A stretch of DNA of 64,000 bases from Gluconobacter japonicus (GTDB taxonomy: Bacteria > Pseudomonadota > Alphaproteobacteria > Acetobacterales > Acetobacteraceae): positions 117,192-181,191 of the forward strand of contig NZ_BEWO01000006.1 of assembly GCF_002723975.1 (NCBI RefSeq), in the 5' to 3' direction. Under the pieces are notes generated by a model, which was not told the origin of the DNA, did not search any database, and saw nothing but the letters and a program-made list of their open reading frames with translations. Shown here piece after piece: positions 54,129 through 62,609 of the stretch. Position 1 is the stretch's first letter. Every line of letters starts with the position of its first letter. Both the position numbers and the translations under genes were made by a program.

Positions 54129-54902
54129 ATGAAGACTTCCGCTTTCGCGCTGGTCGCTGCCCTGGGCCTGATGGCTACTCCTGCTTTCGCACAGACAGCA
54201 GCTCCGCAGGCTACCGTTTCCGCCCCGATGACGGCAGCCCCCGTCCCACAGGTTAACATCCTGCCGCCGTCCTCCGGTCATTGCGGCTTGTTTGAGACCT
54301 GCGCGAATACGAAAATCGGTCTCGGTAAGGGAGACTTCCTGATCCGTCTGTCGGCTTTGGGTGTGCTGCCGCAGGATACGTCTTCCCGTGTGAAGGTGAT
54401 TGGAGGCCGGGTGAAGGCAACCAATCAGGTCGCTCCGGAATTCACATTTGAGTATTTCTTCACGGATCATATCTCGCTTGATCTGATCGCTGCCAGCACC
54501 CGCCATGAACTGGCCGCTGAGGACACTGCTCTCGGCAAGGTCGATTTGGGAAGCACATGGGTTCTGCCACCGACGGTAACGCTGGCCTGGCATTTCCGTC
54601 CGCACAAGCGCTTCAACCCATATGTAGGTGTTGGTCTGACGCTGGCGTTCTTCCACAACATCAGCCCGGCTGGTGGTGCTGTGCAGAAGCTTGATCTCCG
54701 TACGACAGTCGGTCCGGCAGCAAATGTTGGCTTCGACTATCAGCTCGTCGGCAACTGGTTCTTCAACTTTGATGCCAAGCAGATGTGGCTTTCCGTTCCT
54801 GCTTTCATCAACGAACGTGGTGGAGCTTCCGGCCCTTATATCCATGCTCGCGACAGCCTGAACCCGACGACGGTTGCTGCTGGTATCGAATATCGTTTCT
54901 GA
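54129..54902 (+). CDS. ompW: OmpW-family outer-membrane protein
   Basis: 257 residues from MKTSAFAL. A signal peptide (TSAFALVAALGLMATPAFA) is followed by a Pro/Ala-rich linker (about 40 residues) that E. coli OmpW lacks. The eight-stranded barrel core shows FLIRLSALGVLPQD, then EFTFEYFFTDHISLDLIAAS, TVTLAWHFRPHKRFNPYVGV and the terminal AAGIEYRF with C-terminal Phe. OmpW-like proteins let small hydrophobic molecules pass and are FNR-activated in enterics; a consensus FNR site lies upstream here, facing an FNR-type gene. The start is uncertain within a few residues because the frame is open to 54057. Confidence 0.92.
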   Translation: MKTSAFALVAALGLMATPAFAQTAAPQATVSAPMTAAPVPQVNILPPSSGHCGLFETCANTKIGLGKGDFLIRLSALGVLPQDTSSRVKVIGGRVKATNQVAPEFTFEYFFTDHISLDLIAASTRHELAAEDTALGKVDLGSTWVLPPTVTLAWHFRPHKRFNPYVGVGLTLAFFHNISPAGGAVQKLDLRTTVGPAANVGFDYQLVGNWFFNFDAKQMWLSVPAFINERGGASGPYIHARDSLNPTTVAAGIEYRF

Positions 54903-54926
54903 TCCTGAAATTCAGTTCAGCGACGA

Positions 54927-54960
54927 AAGCGGCTCATCCTTCGGGTGAGCCGCTTTTTTT
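54927..54960 (+). terminator. Intrinsic terminator of ompW
   Basis: AAGCGGCTCA (54927-54936) pairs with TGAGCCGCTT (54946-54955), with an inner CC/GG extension and TTC loop, and is followed by further T residues. It lies 24 bases after ompW. Confidence 0.9.
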
Positions 54961-55173
54961 GTGTAATTTTCAAGTCAGAAGCATAAAATTTTTGCAATAC
55001 GTTGCCGAGAGGCTTTAGAAAATCCGAGTTTTCAGCTTCTAGTGATTCCGACAGACGATGGTGGGGTGTCTTCCTGCCATGAAATCGTCGGGGTTCAGGA
55101 ATAGCAGGGCGCTTTCTGCTTCTGTCGCCGTCGCGGCAGAAGCTGTCCAGCAGGTACGGGGTTTTCGAAAAAT
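54961..55173 (+). promoter_or_regulatory. Leader of the efflux operon, with candidate promoter and hairpin
   Basis: TTGCAA (54992-54997), a 17-base gap and TTAGAA (55015-55020) form a plausible sigma-70 promoter. A stem GCTTCTGTCGC (55118-55128) / GCGGCAGAAGC (55133-55143), with one G-U pair and a 4-base loop, lies 30 bases before the adaptor start. It has no T-run, so it is a leader structure rather than a simple terminator. No other features seen. Confidence 0.4.
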
Positions 55174-56313
55174 ATGCGTGTTGCGCGCGTCAGCGCTCTG
55201 GCCGTCGGCCTGCTGATTCTTGTCCTTCTCCTTGGTTTCTTTCTGAGAACTCATCTGTTGGCCCCTTCGCATGAAGCGGCCCCCGATGCGCCTATGCTGA
55301 CTCGGCAGAATGGCAACATCGTTGTCAGGAAGGGCAGTCCCCTTCAGAAACGTCTGGTTGTGACCTCGGTTGCTTCAGCCAACGATACGACGGCCATTGT
55401 TCTGCCTGCCCAGGTCGTGCCCATTCCCGATCACCAGGTGAATGTGCTCGCGCCTGCAACAGGTCGCATCATGAGTGTGGCCGTTCAACTGGGGCAGCAC
55501 GTTTCCCGCGGACAGGTTCTCGCAACCATCGCAGCCAGCGATTTGGATCAGGCTTGGGCAGACGATCGCCGCGCCCGCGCCGCGCTGGATTTTGCGAAGC
55601 GTGCTTATGACCGCGCCCGTGGTGTTCTGGCTGCCGGTGGCAATGCTGTTAAAGATCTTGAATCTGCCCGTAACGATCTTTCGCAGGCAGAAGCTGAATC
55701 CCAGCGCACACATCAGCGACTTCAGGTGCTTGGCGCACGGTCTGATTATGCTGCTCAGGGACAGGTTCCCCTTGTTTCTCCAGTTGATGGCGTTGTGGCG
55801 ACGACGACTATGGCTGTCGGGGAGAATATTACTGATTCAACGGCTGTTCAGATGACGCTGCTGGATCTTTCATCTGTGTGGGTTGCTGCGGCCGTACCAG
55901 AAGATCGCACGGATGATCTGGTTGGGAATGTCACACTGGATGTTACGTTCCCCGCAATACCCGGACGACACTGCTCCGGCCCGATGGAGACCGTTGATCC
56001 CGCCCTCAAGCCAGACACACGGCGCGTAAACGCCTATGTGGTGTGCCCCAATGCTGATGGCACCCTGCGCCCTGGACTTTTTGCTTCCGCAAAGCTGGGT
56101 ATTCCTGCCGAGGCTTCCGTTCTGGTGCCGAAATCTGCCTTGCTAATGAACAACGATCAGGTGTCCGTCTTCATCGAGACGTCTCCACGTGTCTTTCAAA
56201 GGCGTGACGTGACCATCACGTATGATGAAGGTGACGATGTTCGTGTCCTGTCCGGCCTTTCAGCAGGTGAGCGTGTCGTGACAAGCGGCGCCATCCTGTT
56301 GAACGACGACTGA
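55174..56313 (+). CDS. RND efflux periplasmic adaptor (HlyD/CusB-like)
   Basis: 379 residues. An N-terminal membrane anchor (SALAVGLLILVLLLGFFLRT) is followed by the adaptor architecture: a lipoyl half (VNVLAPATGRIMSVAVQLGQ, HVSRGQVLATI), an alpha-hairpin (DRRARAALDFAKRAYDRARG to ESQRTHQRLQVLG), the second lipoyl half (VPLVSPVDGVVATTTMAVGE) and a beta-barrel with membrane-proximal domain. It bridges the pump and the outer-membrane channel. It is the first gene of a three-gene operon, 18 bases before the pump. By pairing with a CzcA-type pump it is probably a metal or cation exporter. No His/Met-rich metal site is obvious. Confidence 0.92.
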   Translation: MRVARVSALAVGLLILVLLLGFFLRTHLLAPSHEAAPDAPMLTRQNGNIVVRKGSPLQKRLVVTSVASANDTTAIVLPAQVVPIPDHQVNVLAPATGRIMSVAVQLGQHVSRGQVLATIAASDLDQAWADDRRARAALDFAKRAYDRARGVLAAGGNAVKDLESARNDLSQAEAESQRTHQRLQVLGARSDYAAQGQVPLVSPVDGVVATTTMAVGENITDSTAVQMTLLDLSSVWVAAAVPEDRTDDLVGNVTLDVTFPAIPGRHCSGPMETVDPALKPDTRRVNAYVVCPNADGTLRPGLFASAKLGIPAEASVLVPKSALLMNNDQVSVFIETSPRVFQRRDVTITYDEGDDVRVLSGLSAGERVVTSGAILLNDD

Positions 56314-56331
56314 CCGGACAGGCCAGCCACC

Positions 56332-59300
56332 ATGATCGAACGTTTCATTGCCTGGTGCTTCGTGCGCCGGAATATCGTTTTCTTCGCTGCGGTTCTGCTG
56401 GCTCTTATGGGCAGCTTTGCGTGGCGCATTCTTCCTGTTGAAGCATACCCGGATCTTGGGGCTGTCAGCGTTCTGGTCACGACCCAGCAGTCTGGCCTTG
56501 CCGCAGAGGAAATGGAGCAGCAGGTCACAATCCCGCTGGAACGGATGCTGGCCAGCGTACCGGGTGTTGCGGACAGTCGTTCCACCAGCACGTTCGGCCT
56601 GTCTCTCATCACGCTGATCTTCCGCGATGGAACAAACGTGTTCTGGGCGCGCCAGCAGGTGGAAACCATTCTGGCCAGCAATGCTCTTCCGAATGGGGCG
56701 CAGCCAACGCTGGGGCCGATTTCCGGCCCGACAGGCGAAATCTACCGCTATACGCTGGAATCAGATGACAAGAACCTGATGCAGCTTTCGGATGTGCAGA
56801 AGTGGTCCGTCATTCCGGCACTGCTGCATGTTCCGGGTGTTGTCAGTGTTGATAATTTCGGGGGCTTTACCCGTGAGTACCAGCTTGTCCTGACCCCCTC
56901 TTCCTTGATGCGTTATTCGGTGGGGCTGGAAGATGTTCTGGCCGCCATCCGCAACAATAATATCAATGCAGGTGGTGGGCGTGTCTCCCGCGGCGAACAA
57001 TCTTATATTGTTCGTGGTATCGGCATGATCCACTCTCTGGCGGACATGGAGAACATCGTCGTCGCCCAGCGTCATGGCGTGCCTGTTCTCATCCGTGATC
57101 TTGGCACGGTTCAGTTTGGTCACCAGGTGCGAGAAGGGATTCTTGGTAAAGACCACAACCCCGATATGGTCGAAGGGGTTGTGACCATGCTGAGCGGCGA
57201 GAACCCGTCCGTCGTGCTGGAAGATCTGCATCAGACAGTTGCCAAGCTTCAGAAGCAGTTGGCTCCTCAGCATATCCGCATCGTTCCTTACATGGATCGG
57301 GATAACCTCGTCCTGTCCACGACCCACAAGGTCACGGAAACGATGATCGAGGGTATTCTCCTGGTTGGCGTTATCCTGACGCTGTTTCTGGGAAGTCCCC
57401 GTAGTGCCATTGTTACGGCTGTCACCATTCCGCTCGCTTTGTCGGTCGTGTTCACGCTCATGCATTTCTTCGGCATGGCGGCGAATCTGTTCTCGCTAGG
57501 CGCGGTCGATTTTGGCGTGATCGTGGATGGCGCCATCGTCATCATGGAGACGATCCTTCGCATCCGTGAGGAACGCCCGACCGAAGCTCTGAATGCGGAT
57601 GATGTTCTGACCGTCGCCAAGCGTGCCGGACATGCAATCTTCTCGTCCACGCTCGTGATTATTCTCGCGTATAGCCCGCTCTTCGCCTTCGAAGGCAGTG
57701 AAGGCAAGCTGTTCCGTCCGATGGCCTATACGGTCAGCTTTGCACTTCTTGGCGCATTGCTCTGCGCTCTGGCCCTGATTCCCTCCCTGAGCTTTCTGGC
57801 CCTTCGCAAACCACGTCATATCTGGCGCAACAAGCCGCTGGAATGGCTGCATGAGCGTTACACGCATTGGCTGGGTCATTTTATCGACCGGCCATTCATC
57901 GCGTATATTGGCGGTGCTGGCGCATTGGTCGCGGTCGTCTTCCTTGGCATAACGATCGGGCGCGAGTTCCTGCCGGATCTGGATGAGGGTGCTCTCTGGA
58001 TTCAGGTGCAGATGCCCACCGGCATTTCTCTCGAAAAAGGCGAAAAGATTGCCAACGAACTGCGGAATGCGGTTCGGGAGTTTCCAGAAACCTCTTACGC
58101 CATCACACAGCTTGGTCGTTCTGATGATGGTACGGACCCTTGGACGCCGTCTCACATCGAGATGCCCGTCGGTCTCAAACCTTATGATCAATGGCCTTCA
58201 GGGGAAGACAAGGCACAATTCGTCAAGCGTTTGCGGGCCAGACTTGCGCAGGTGCCGGGCATTGATTTCGGTATAAGCCAACCTATTCAGGATAACATGA
58301 GTGATCTGGTGGGCGGTGCACACAGTCCGCTCGTCCTGCGTGTTTACGGAAACGACTTTCAGGAACTGCGCCGGATTGGCCAGCAGATCGTGGATGTCCT
58401 GCATCAGGTTCCGGGAACGGCAGAAGCGTCGATTTTCCAGGAACCTCGGATCCCGCAGATCGCCGTGACGGCAGACCGTCTGGCGGCTGCCCGTTATGGG
58501 ATCAGTGTCTCCGATATTTCTGATATGGTGTCCTACGGCATCGGTGATGCGGCGATCTCTACGGTGTATGAAGATGATCGCTTCTACAACGCGACGCTTC
58601 GTATTCCCCGTAAAGATGCTCAGGATCTTCAAAGTCTTGCCCAGCTGCCTCTGCTGGATGCGGAAGGCGCCTATATTCCCCTGTCGCAGGTCGCACATGT
58701 GGGACTACGGATGGGTGAGAGCAATATTGCCCATGAATTGAGCCATCGCCAGATTACGATCCGCGTGGATAACGGTCAGCGTCCCCTGTCGCAGTATCTT
58801 GCCGATGCACAGGCGCAGATTGAGAAATCCGTCCACTACGATAAGGAAAAATACACGCTGGAATGGGCCGGAACCTTCCAGCAGCAGGAACGCGCCCAGA
58901 AGCGCCTGACTATTGCTCTGGGCATCATGTTTGCCATGATGCTGGTCCTCCTGTTCATCGAGTTCGGCAAGATCCGTCATGCCCTGCTCATTCTGAGCGT
59001 CGTACCTCTGGCAACGCTGGGCGGCCTGATTGCACTGCATGTGCGTGGGGAAACCCTTAACATTGCCACGGCGGTTGGGTTCATCGCCCTGTTCGGTGTC
59101 GCGGTGCAGAACGGCATCATCATGATCTCCAGCATCAACCGCCATCGCGCAGAAGGTCATCCCGTTCGTTCTGCGACAATCATGGGGGCTGGAGAACGCT
59201 TCCGACCGGTGCTTATGACAGCTACGGTCGCCAGTGCCGGTATGTTGCCGGCCGCCATGGCGACAGGTGTTGGTACGGACGTACAGCGTGGGCTGGCTAC

Positions 59301-59442
59301 GGTTGTGGTGGGTGGTCTCGGAATTGCCACGCTTCTCACGCTCTTTGCGCTTCCGGTCTATTTCAGCGAACTCGAAATGTGGGTTGAGCGCCGGAATGCC
59401 CGTCGTGCCAAACCTGTTGAAGAAAATGGAGCCCCGTCATGA
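56332..59442 (+). CDS. RND efflux pump, CusA/CzcA (heavy-metal) subfamily
   Basis: 1036 residues, standard RND size. Twelve transmembrane helices flank two large periplasmic loops. The N-terminus MIERFIAWCFVRRNIVFFAA and LPVEAYPDLGAVSVLVTT are typical of the CusA/CzcA group. The proton-relay segment in TM4 reads LGAVDFGVIVDGAIVIME, with both Asp residues and the Glu of the HME-RND type. Further marks are AGHAIFSSTLVIILAYSPLF, GREFLPDLDEGALWIQ and the final GFIALFGVAVQNGIIMISSI. Substrates in this clade range from Co/Zn/Cd to Cu/Ag, and some members export organic compounds; none can be chosen here. Its stop overlaps the channel gene by four bases. Confidence 0.95.
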   Translation: MIERFIAWCFVRRNIVFFAAVLLALMGSFAWRILPVEAYPDLGAVSVLVTTQQSGLAAEEMEQQVTIPLERMLASVPGVADSRSTSTFGLSLITLIFRDGTNVFWARQQVETILASNALPNGAQPTLGPISGPTGEIYRYTLESDDKNLMQLSDVQKWSVIPALLHVPGVVSVDNFGGFTREYQLVLTPSSLMRYSVGLEDVLAAIRNNNINAGGGRVSRGEQSYIVRGIGMIHSLADMENIVVAQRHGVPVLIRDLGTVQFGHQVREGILGKDHNPDMVEGVVTMLSGENPSVVLEDLHQTVAKLQKQLAPQHIRIVPYMDRDNLVLSTTHKVTETMIEGILLVGVILTLFLGSPRSAIVTAVTIPLALSVVFTLMHFFGMAANLFSLGAVDFGVIVDGAIVIMETILRIREERPTEALNADDVLTVAKRAGHAIFSSTLVIILAYSPLFAFEGSEGKLFRPMAYTVSFALLGALLCALALIPSLSFLALRKPRHIWRNKPLEWLHERYTHWLGHFIDRPFIAYIGGAGALVAVVFLGITIGREFLPDLDEGALWIQVQMPTGISLEKGEKIANELRNAVREFPETSYAITQLGRSDDGTDPWTPSHIEMPVGLKPYDQWPSGEDKAQFVKRLRARLAQVPGIDFGISQPIQDNMSDLVGGAHSPLVLRVYGNDFQELRRIGQQIVDVLHQVPGTAEASIFQEPRIPQIAVTADRLAAARYGISVSDISDMVSYGIGDAAISTVYEDDRFYNATLRIPRKDAQDLQSLAQLPLLDAEGAYIPLSQVAHVGLRMGESNIAHELSHRQITIRVDNGQRPLSQYLADAQAQIEKSVHYDKEKYTLEWAGTFQQQERAQKRLTIALGIMFAMMLVLLFIEFGKIRHALLILSVVPLATLGGLIALHVRGETLNIATAVGFIALFGVAVQNGIIMISSINRHRAEGHPVRSATIMGAGERFRPVLMTATVASAGMLPAAMATGVGTDVQRGLATVVVGGLGIATLLTLFALPVYFSELEMWVERRNARRAKPVEENGAPS

Positions 59443-60950
59443 ATCGGCTTCTCAAGGGTTCGACGGCTCTTCTGGGGCTGGTGGTTCTGGCGGGTTGTGC
59501 TGTTGGCCCAGATTTTCATAAGCCTGACCTGCCGAAGGGTATGGACTATCAGTCCGCTCCGCGCACAGCCACGGCTGGCCATGGCGGTACTGGCGCCGGT
59601 GTGTCCCAGACATTCCAGACCGGTGTGGATATTCCGGGTAAGTGGTGGGAAATCTTTCAAAACCCATCGCTCAATGCGTTGGTCGAACAGGCGTTGGCGA
59701 ACAACCAGTCCCTGAAAGCCATGCAGACAGGTCTGAAATCAGCCTGGGAACAAAGGCGCATCGAAGGGGCCGGTCTGTATCCAACCCTCTCGGCATCCTT
59801 TAACCCGACACGGAACAAGACGTCTCGCGTTTACTCACCGGTTCCGAACAACAATACCTGGCTCTATAACGTTCACACAGCTCAGCTGACGGTTGGTTAT
59901 GTACCGGATCTCTGGGGCGGAACGCGCCGGGCCATCGAGGCCGCAGGTGCACAGGCGGAAATCCAGAAGTTCCAGCTTGAAGCCACAGCCCTGACAATGA
60001 TCTCCGATCTGGTCAATGCCACGATCGAGGAAGCTTCCATCCGGGCTCAGATTGCCGCGACGCAGGATCTTATTGCGTCTCAGAAATCTACACTGGCCCT
60101 GATTATGAAGCGTCAGAAGTTGGGGGATGCATCCCAGCAGGATATGGTGTCCCAGCTTGCGTCGGTTGCGCAGCTTGAAGCCACACTTCCGGGGTTGAAT
60201 CTACAACTTGCGCAGACGCGGGACCAGATGGCCGTTCTGGTCGGTGTGGCACCTAACTCGCCTCTCCCAGAGTTCCGGCTTGAACAGTTCACTCTGCCTC
60301 AGACGCTTCCAGTGTCATTGCCGTCAGACCTTCTGAACCAGCGGCCGGACGTTAGGGCCGCTCAGGCTCAGATCCAGTCAGCCAGTGCACAGGTCGGCGT
60401 TGCGATCGCCAACCGCTTACCGAACGTGCAACTTAGCGCGCTGCCCGGGCAGGCCGTCGGCACAATGAGCGATTTTTTCAAGCCGGGCTATGGAAACTGG
60501 ACGATTGCCGCCACCGTGATGCAGCCAATCTTTCAGGGCGGTTCCCTGCTTCATGCAGAGCGGCAGGCGCGCGACAATCTGATGCAGGCGAACGAGACCT
60601 ACAAGGCTACCGTTCTGTCTGCCATTCAGGATGTGGCTGACAGTCTGCATGCGCTAGATTTCGATGCAGACGCCTTGCAGGCCAATCAGAGTGCTTATGA
60701 CGCGACAACTCAAAGCTTAAAAATCGCTCACGCGCAGCTTCGTCTCGGGGATGCCAGCGAACTTATGATGTTGCAGGCTCAACAGGCGAATGCCCAGGCG
60801 CGGCTTGCGCTGGTACAGGCACAGGGAACACGTTATTCGGATAGTGTTGCCCTGTTCCAGTCCCTTGGCGGTGGGTGGTGGAACCGCAATGATCTGGGCA
60901 TGACGCCAGCGGCGCAGAAGGCTCTCGGAAAATCACTTGTTCCGTGGTGA
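59439..60950 (+). CDS. NodT-type outer-membrane efflux lipoprotein (TolC family)
   Basis: 503 residues. The lipobox LAGC (LLGLVVLAGCAVGPDFHKP) makes it a lipoprotein of the NodT/OprM group. Two duplicated alpha/beta repeats follow: WWEIFQNPSLNALVEQALAN to TLSASFNPTRNKTS, and LPSDLLNQRPDVRAAQAQIQ to YKATVLSAIQDVADSLHALD. It forms the trimeric outer-membrane channel of the tripartite pump. It starts four bases inside the pump gene and is followed by a terminator, closing the adaptor-pump-channel operon. Confidence 0.95.
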   Translation: MNRLLKGSTALLGLVVLAGCAVGPDFHKPDLPKGMDYQSAPRTATAGHGGTGAGVSQTFQTGVDIPGKWWEIFQNPSLNALVEQALANNQSLKAMQTGLKSAWEQRRIEGAGLYPTLSASFNPTRNKTSRVYSPVPNNNTWLYNVHTAQLTVGYVPDLWGGTRRAIEAAGAQAEIQKFQLEATALTMISDLVNATIEEASIRAQIAATQDLIASQKSTLALIMKRQKLGDASQQDMVSQLASVAQLEATLPGLNLQLAQTRDQMAVLVGVAPNSPLPEFRLEQFTLPQTLPVSLPSDLLNQRPDVRAAQAQIQSASAQVGVAIANRLPNVQLSALPGQAVGTMSDFFKPGYGNWTIAATVMQPIFQGGSLLHAERQARDNLMQANETYKATVLSAIQDVADSLHALDFDADALQANQSAYDATTQSLKIAHAQLRLGDASELMMLQAQQANAQARLALVQAQGTRYSDSVALFQSLGGGWWNRNDLGMTPAAQKALGKSLVPW

Positions 60951-60970
60951 AGACGCAGAAGGGAAGCAGT

Positions 60971-61001
60971 CTCGTGACTTACAGGTCACGAGCTTGTTTT
61001 T
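60971..61001 (+). terminator. Intrinsic terminator of the efflux operon
   Basis: CTCGTGAC (60971-60978) and GTCACGAG (60985-60992) form an 8-bp stem, followed by CTTGTTTTT. It begins 21 bases after the channel gene and abuts the stop of a convergent small gene. Confidence 0.82.
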
Positions 61002-61002
61002 C

Positions 61003-61224
61003 TCAGAGGTTCTGAAAAGCCTGTGCAAGCTCTTTCTGAGCCTCTGATTGATCTCTGAAGCCGGCATCGACCTGCCCATTTAGCCAGCCATGGCAGTATG
61101 ATGGGGATTTGTCAGACCCCGGCTCCGTTGTCCCATGGAAGCCGTCCAGATAGCCTTCCAGAATGTCGGCATCATTCAGTTTCCGGAATTCCGGTATCGT
61201 TTTGACCGGCTCGAACTCGGCCAT
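61003..61224 (-). CDS. Small conserved protein, possibly ribosome-modulation-factor-like
   Basis: 73 residues. The core reads ILEGYLDGFHG, then SYCHGWLNGQVDAG, a GY-x2-G-x2-G ... GW-x4-D pattern that resembles ribosome modulation factor (RMF), although RMF itself is smaller and more basic. The N-terminal VKTIPEFRKL and the helical C-terminus EAQKELAQAFQNL are not RMF-like. No signal or membrane segment. It is convergent with the efflux operon and divergent from the acyltransferase cassette. I regard it as a real gene of uncertain function. Confidence 0.6.
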   Translation of the reverse strand: MAEFEPVKTIPEFRKLNDADILEGYLDGFHGTTEPGSDKSPSYCHGWLNGQVDAGFRDQSEAQKELAQAFQNL

Positions 61225-61319
61225 CTTGGTTCCTCACACAATAATGGCTGCAAGATGCCTGACCGCAGGCCAGCCAGCAAATACTCTTGGTGTGTCCCAC
61301 AACATGGAGCACACAAGAG

Positions 61320-62060
61320 ATGTCTCTCAAAATTACCCCAATCCTCCAGGGCGCATCGGTTCACACCCGATTACCCCGGCGGCTGAGCTCGCCAGATTAT
61401 ATCGCGAAGCTCGCGGTTGATGCTAAGACCCACGAAGACGCATACCGTCTGAGGTATGAAAGTTATCTGACCTCAGGATACATAGAGCCGAACGAGAGCA
61501 GTCGCTTCGTTGATGATTATGACGGAATGGCCAACAGCCGCACGGTGGTCATTTACAGGGACGATGTTCCTCTGGCCTCTGTCCGGGTGTCTTTTCTTGT
61601 TTCCGGAAGTGATCTGCGCTCTCCGGGAGCCGATACGTTTCCCGAAGCCGTAAATCGGATTCTCAAGGATGCGTCCTTTTCCCCCAGTGGGCCAGGACGA
61701 GGTCTTGAACTCACCCGACTGGTTCGAAGCCCTGAGGCGCAGAACAATCAGGGGCTTGTATTCCTGTTATACCGGATAGCCGGTTATCTGGGCATGATGT
61801 CTCATGCCCAGGTAGGTTTTGCCTGTGTCCGGAAAAACCATGTGTCGTTTTACAAACGGCTCGGTTACCAGCCTGAGACGGAACTTCGTCCTTATCCCGG
61901 ACTGAACTGTCCCATGCAGCTCATGTCATCGAACCGGCAACGCTATGACGAAATCCGAGCCTCTTTTCCTCTGATTGATCCATTCACCAGTGCCACCGAC
62001 GGTCTCGAAGATCTTCTTTCCGGCGGCAATGTCGCCCTTTGGCTGCGAGGAGCCGCATAA
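61320..62060 (+). CDS. FeeM-like N-acyl amino acid synthase / LuxI-fold acyltransferase
   Basis: 246 residues from MSLKITPIL; the frame opens at 61287, but ATG 61320 suits the fold better. The segment EDAYRLRYESYLTSGYIEPN is the hallmark start of the GNAT/autoinducer-synthase-like fold shared by FeeM, LuxI and PEP-CTERM-associated acyltransferases, followed by FVDDYDGMANSRTVVIYRDD, PLASVRVSFLV, a central ELTRLVR (the core EL/RL strand), and FACVRKNHVSFYKRLGYQP. FeeM uses acyl-ACP to make long-chain N-acyl amino acids. The substrate here is inferred only from fold. Its stop overlaps the next start as TAATG, so it is tightly coupled to the methyltransferase. Confidence 0.72.
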   Translation: MSLKITPILQGASVHTRLPRRLSSPDYIAKLAVDAKTHEDAYRLRYESYLTSGYIEPNESSRFVDDYDGMANSRTVVIYRDDVPLASVRVSFLVSGSDLRSPGADTFPEAVNRILKDASFSPSGPGRGLELTRLVRSPEAQNNQGLVFLLYRIAGYLGMMSHAQVGFACVRKNHVSFYKRLGYQPETELRPYPGLNCPMQLMSSNRQRYDEIRASFPLIDPFTSATDGLEDLLSGGNVALWLRGAA

Positions 62061-62602
62061 TGTGCATTCTTGTTCTCATTCTCTCCGCTCTGAATTTTCT
62101 CTCATTCAGCTGGGGCGTGCGCGGGCACTTCCAGATGGGAAATGGAATGCCTTTTCCCATGAAAGTTCTGTCTGCATGCAGTCTCGTTTTCTATGGTCTG
62201 TTTCTGGCTTCCCTGAGATCCGTTCATGGGGGTGTCTGGACACAGGGAGGGGCACTATTTCTTTTTGTTTCCGCTCTGGCTCTTTTCTGGTGGACCATCG
62301 CAACAACGCGCAGAAATCGGCCAGATGTTGCCCATCATGATGCGGCCCCCCATCAGCTTTACTGCACCGGCCCCTATCGTATAGTCCGGCATCCTTTCTA
62401 TTTGGCTTATCTCCTGTTCTGGATCGGTACGGCTTTGAGCGTTGGTGCGTGGCAATGGCTGGGCGCGATTTTGTTTACCGTTTGGTATGGTTTTCTGGCG
62501 TATCAGGAAGAACGTCGTTTTATTCAGTCAGATTTTGGGGGTATTTATGCAGATTATCAGAAAAAATCCTGGATGCTGTTTCCAGTTCCCTGGGTAAAAT
62601 AA
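62060..62602 (+). CDS. Integral-membrane methyltransferase (isoprenylcysteine methyltransferase-like)
   Basis: 180 residues from ATG 62060, whose first base is the last base of the upstream TAA (TAATG). Four to five membrane helices are followed by the signature GPYRIVRHPFYLAYLLFW (G-x-Y-x2-x-RHP-x2-x) and AYQEERRFIQSDFGGIYADY, the S-adenosylmethionine-binding C-terminus of the ICMT/PEMT superfamily. ICMT methylates a carboxyl group at the membrane face; bacterial members methylate lipids, carboxylates or unknown targets. A coupled acyltransferase makes a fatty-acyl amino acid carboxylate a plausible substrate (inference). The next gene starts seven bases after its stop. Confidence 0.82.
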   Translation: MCILVLILSALNFLSFSWGVRGHFQMGNGMPFPMKVLSACSLVFYGLFLASLRSVHGGVWTQGGALFLFVSALALFWWTIATTRRNRPDVAHHDAAPHQLYCTGPYRIVRHPFYLAYLLFWIGTALSVGAWQWLGAILFTVWYGFLAYQEERRFIQSDFGGIYADYQKKSWMLFPVPWVK

Positions 62603-62609
62603 GAAAATA

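Noticed and set aside
54102..54845. 247-codon minus-strand frame
   Set aside because: Antisense to ompW, whose signal peptide and barrel are clear.
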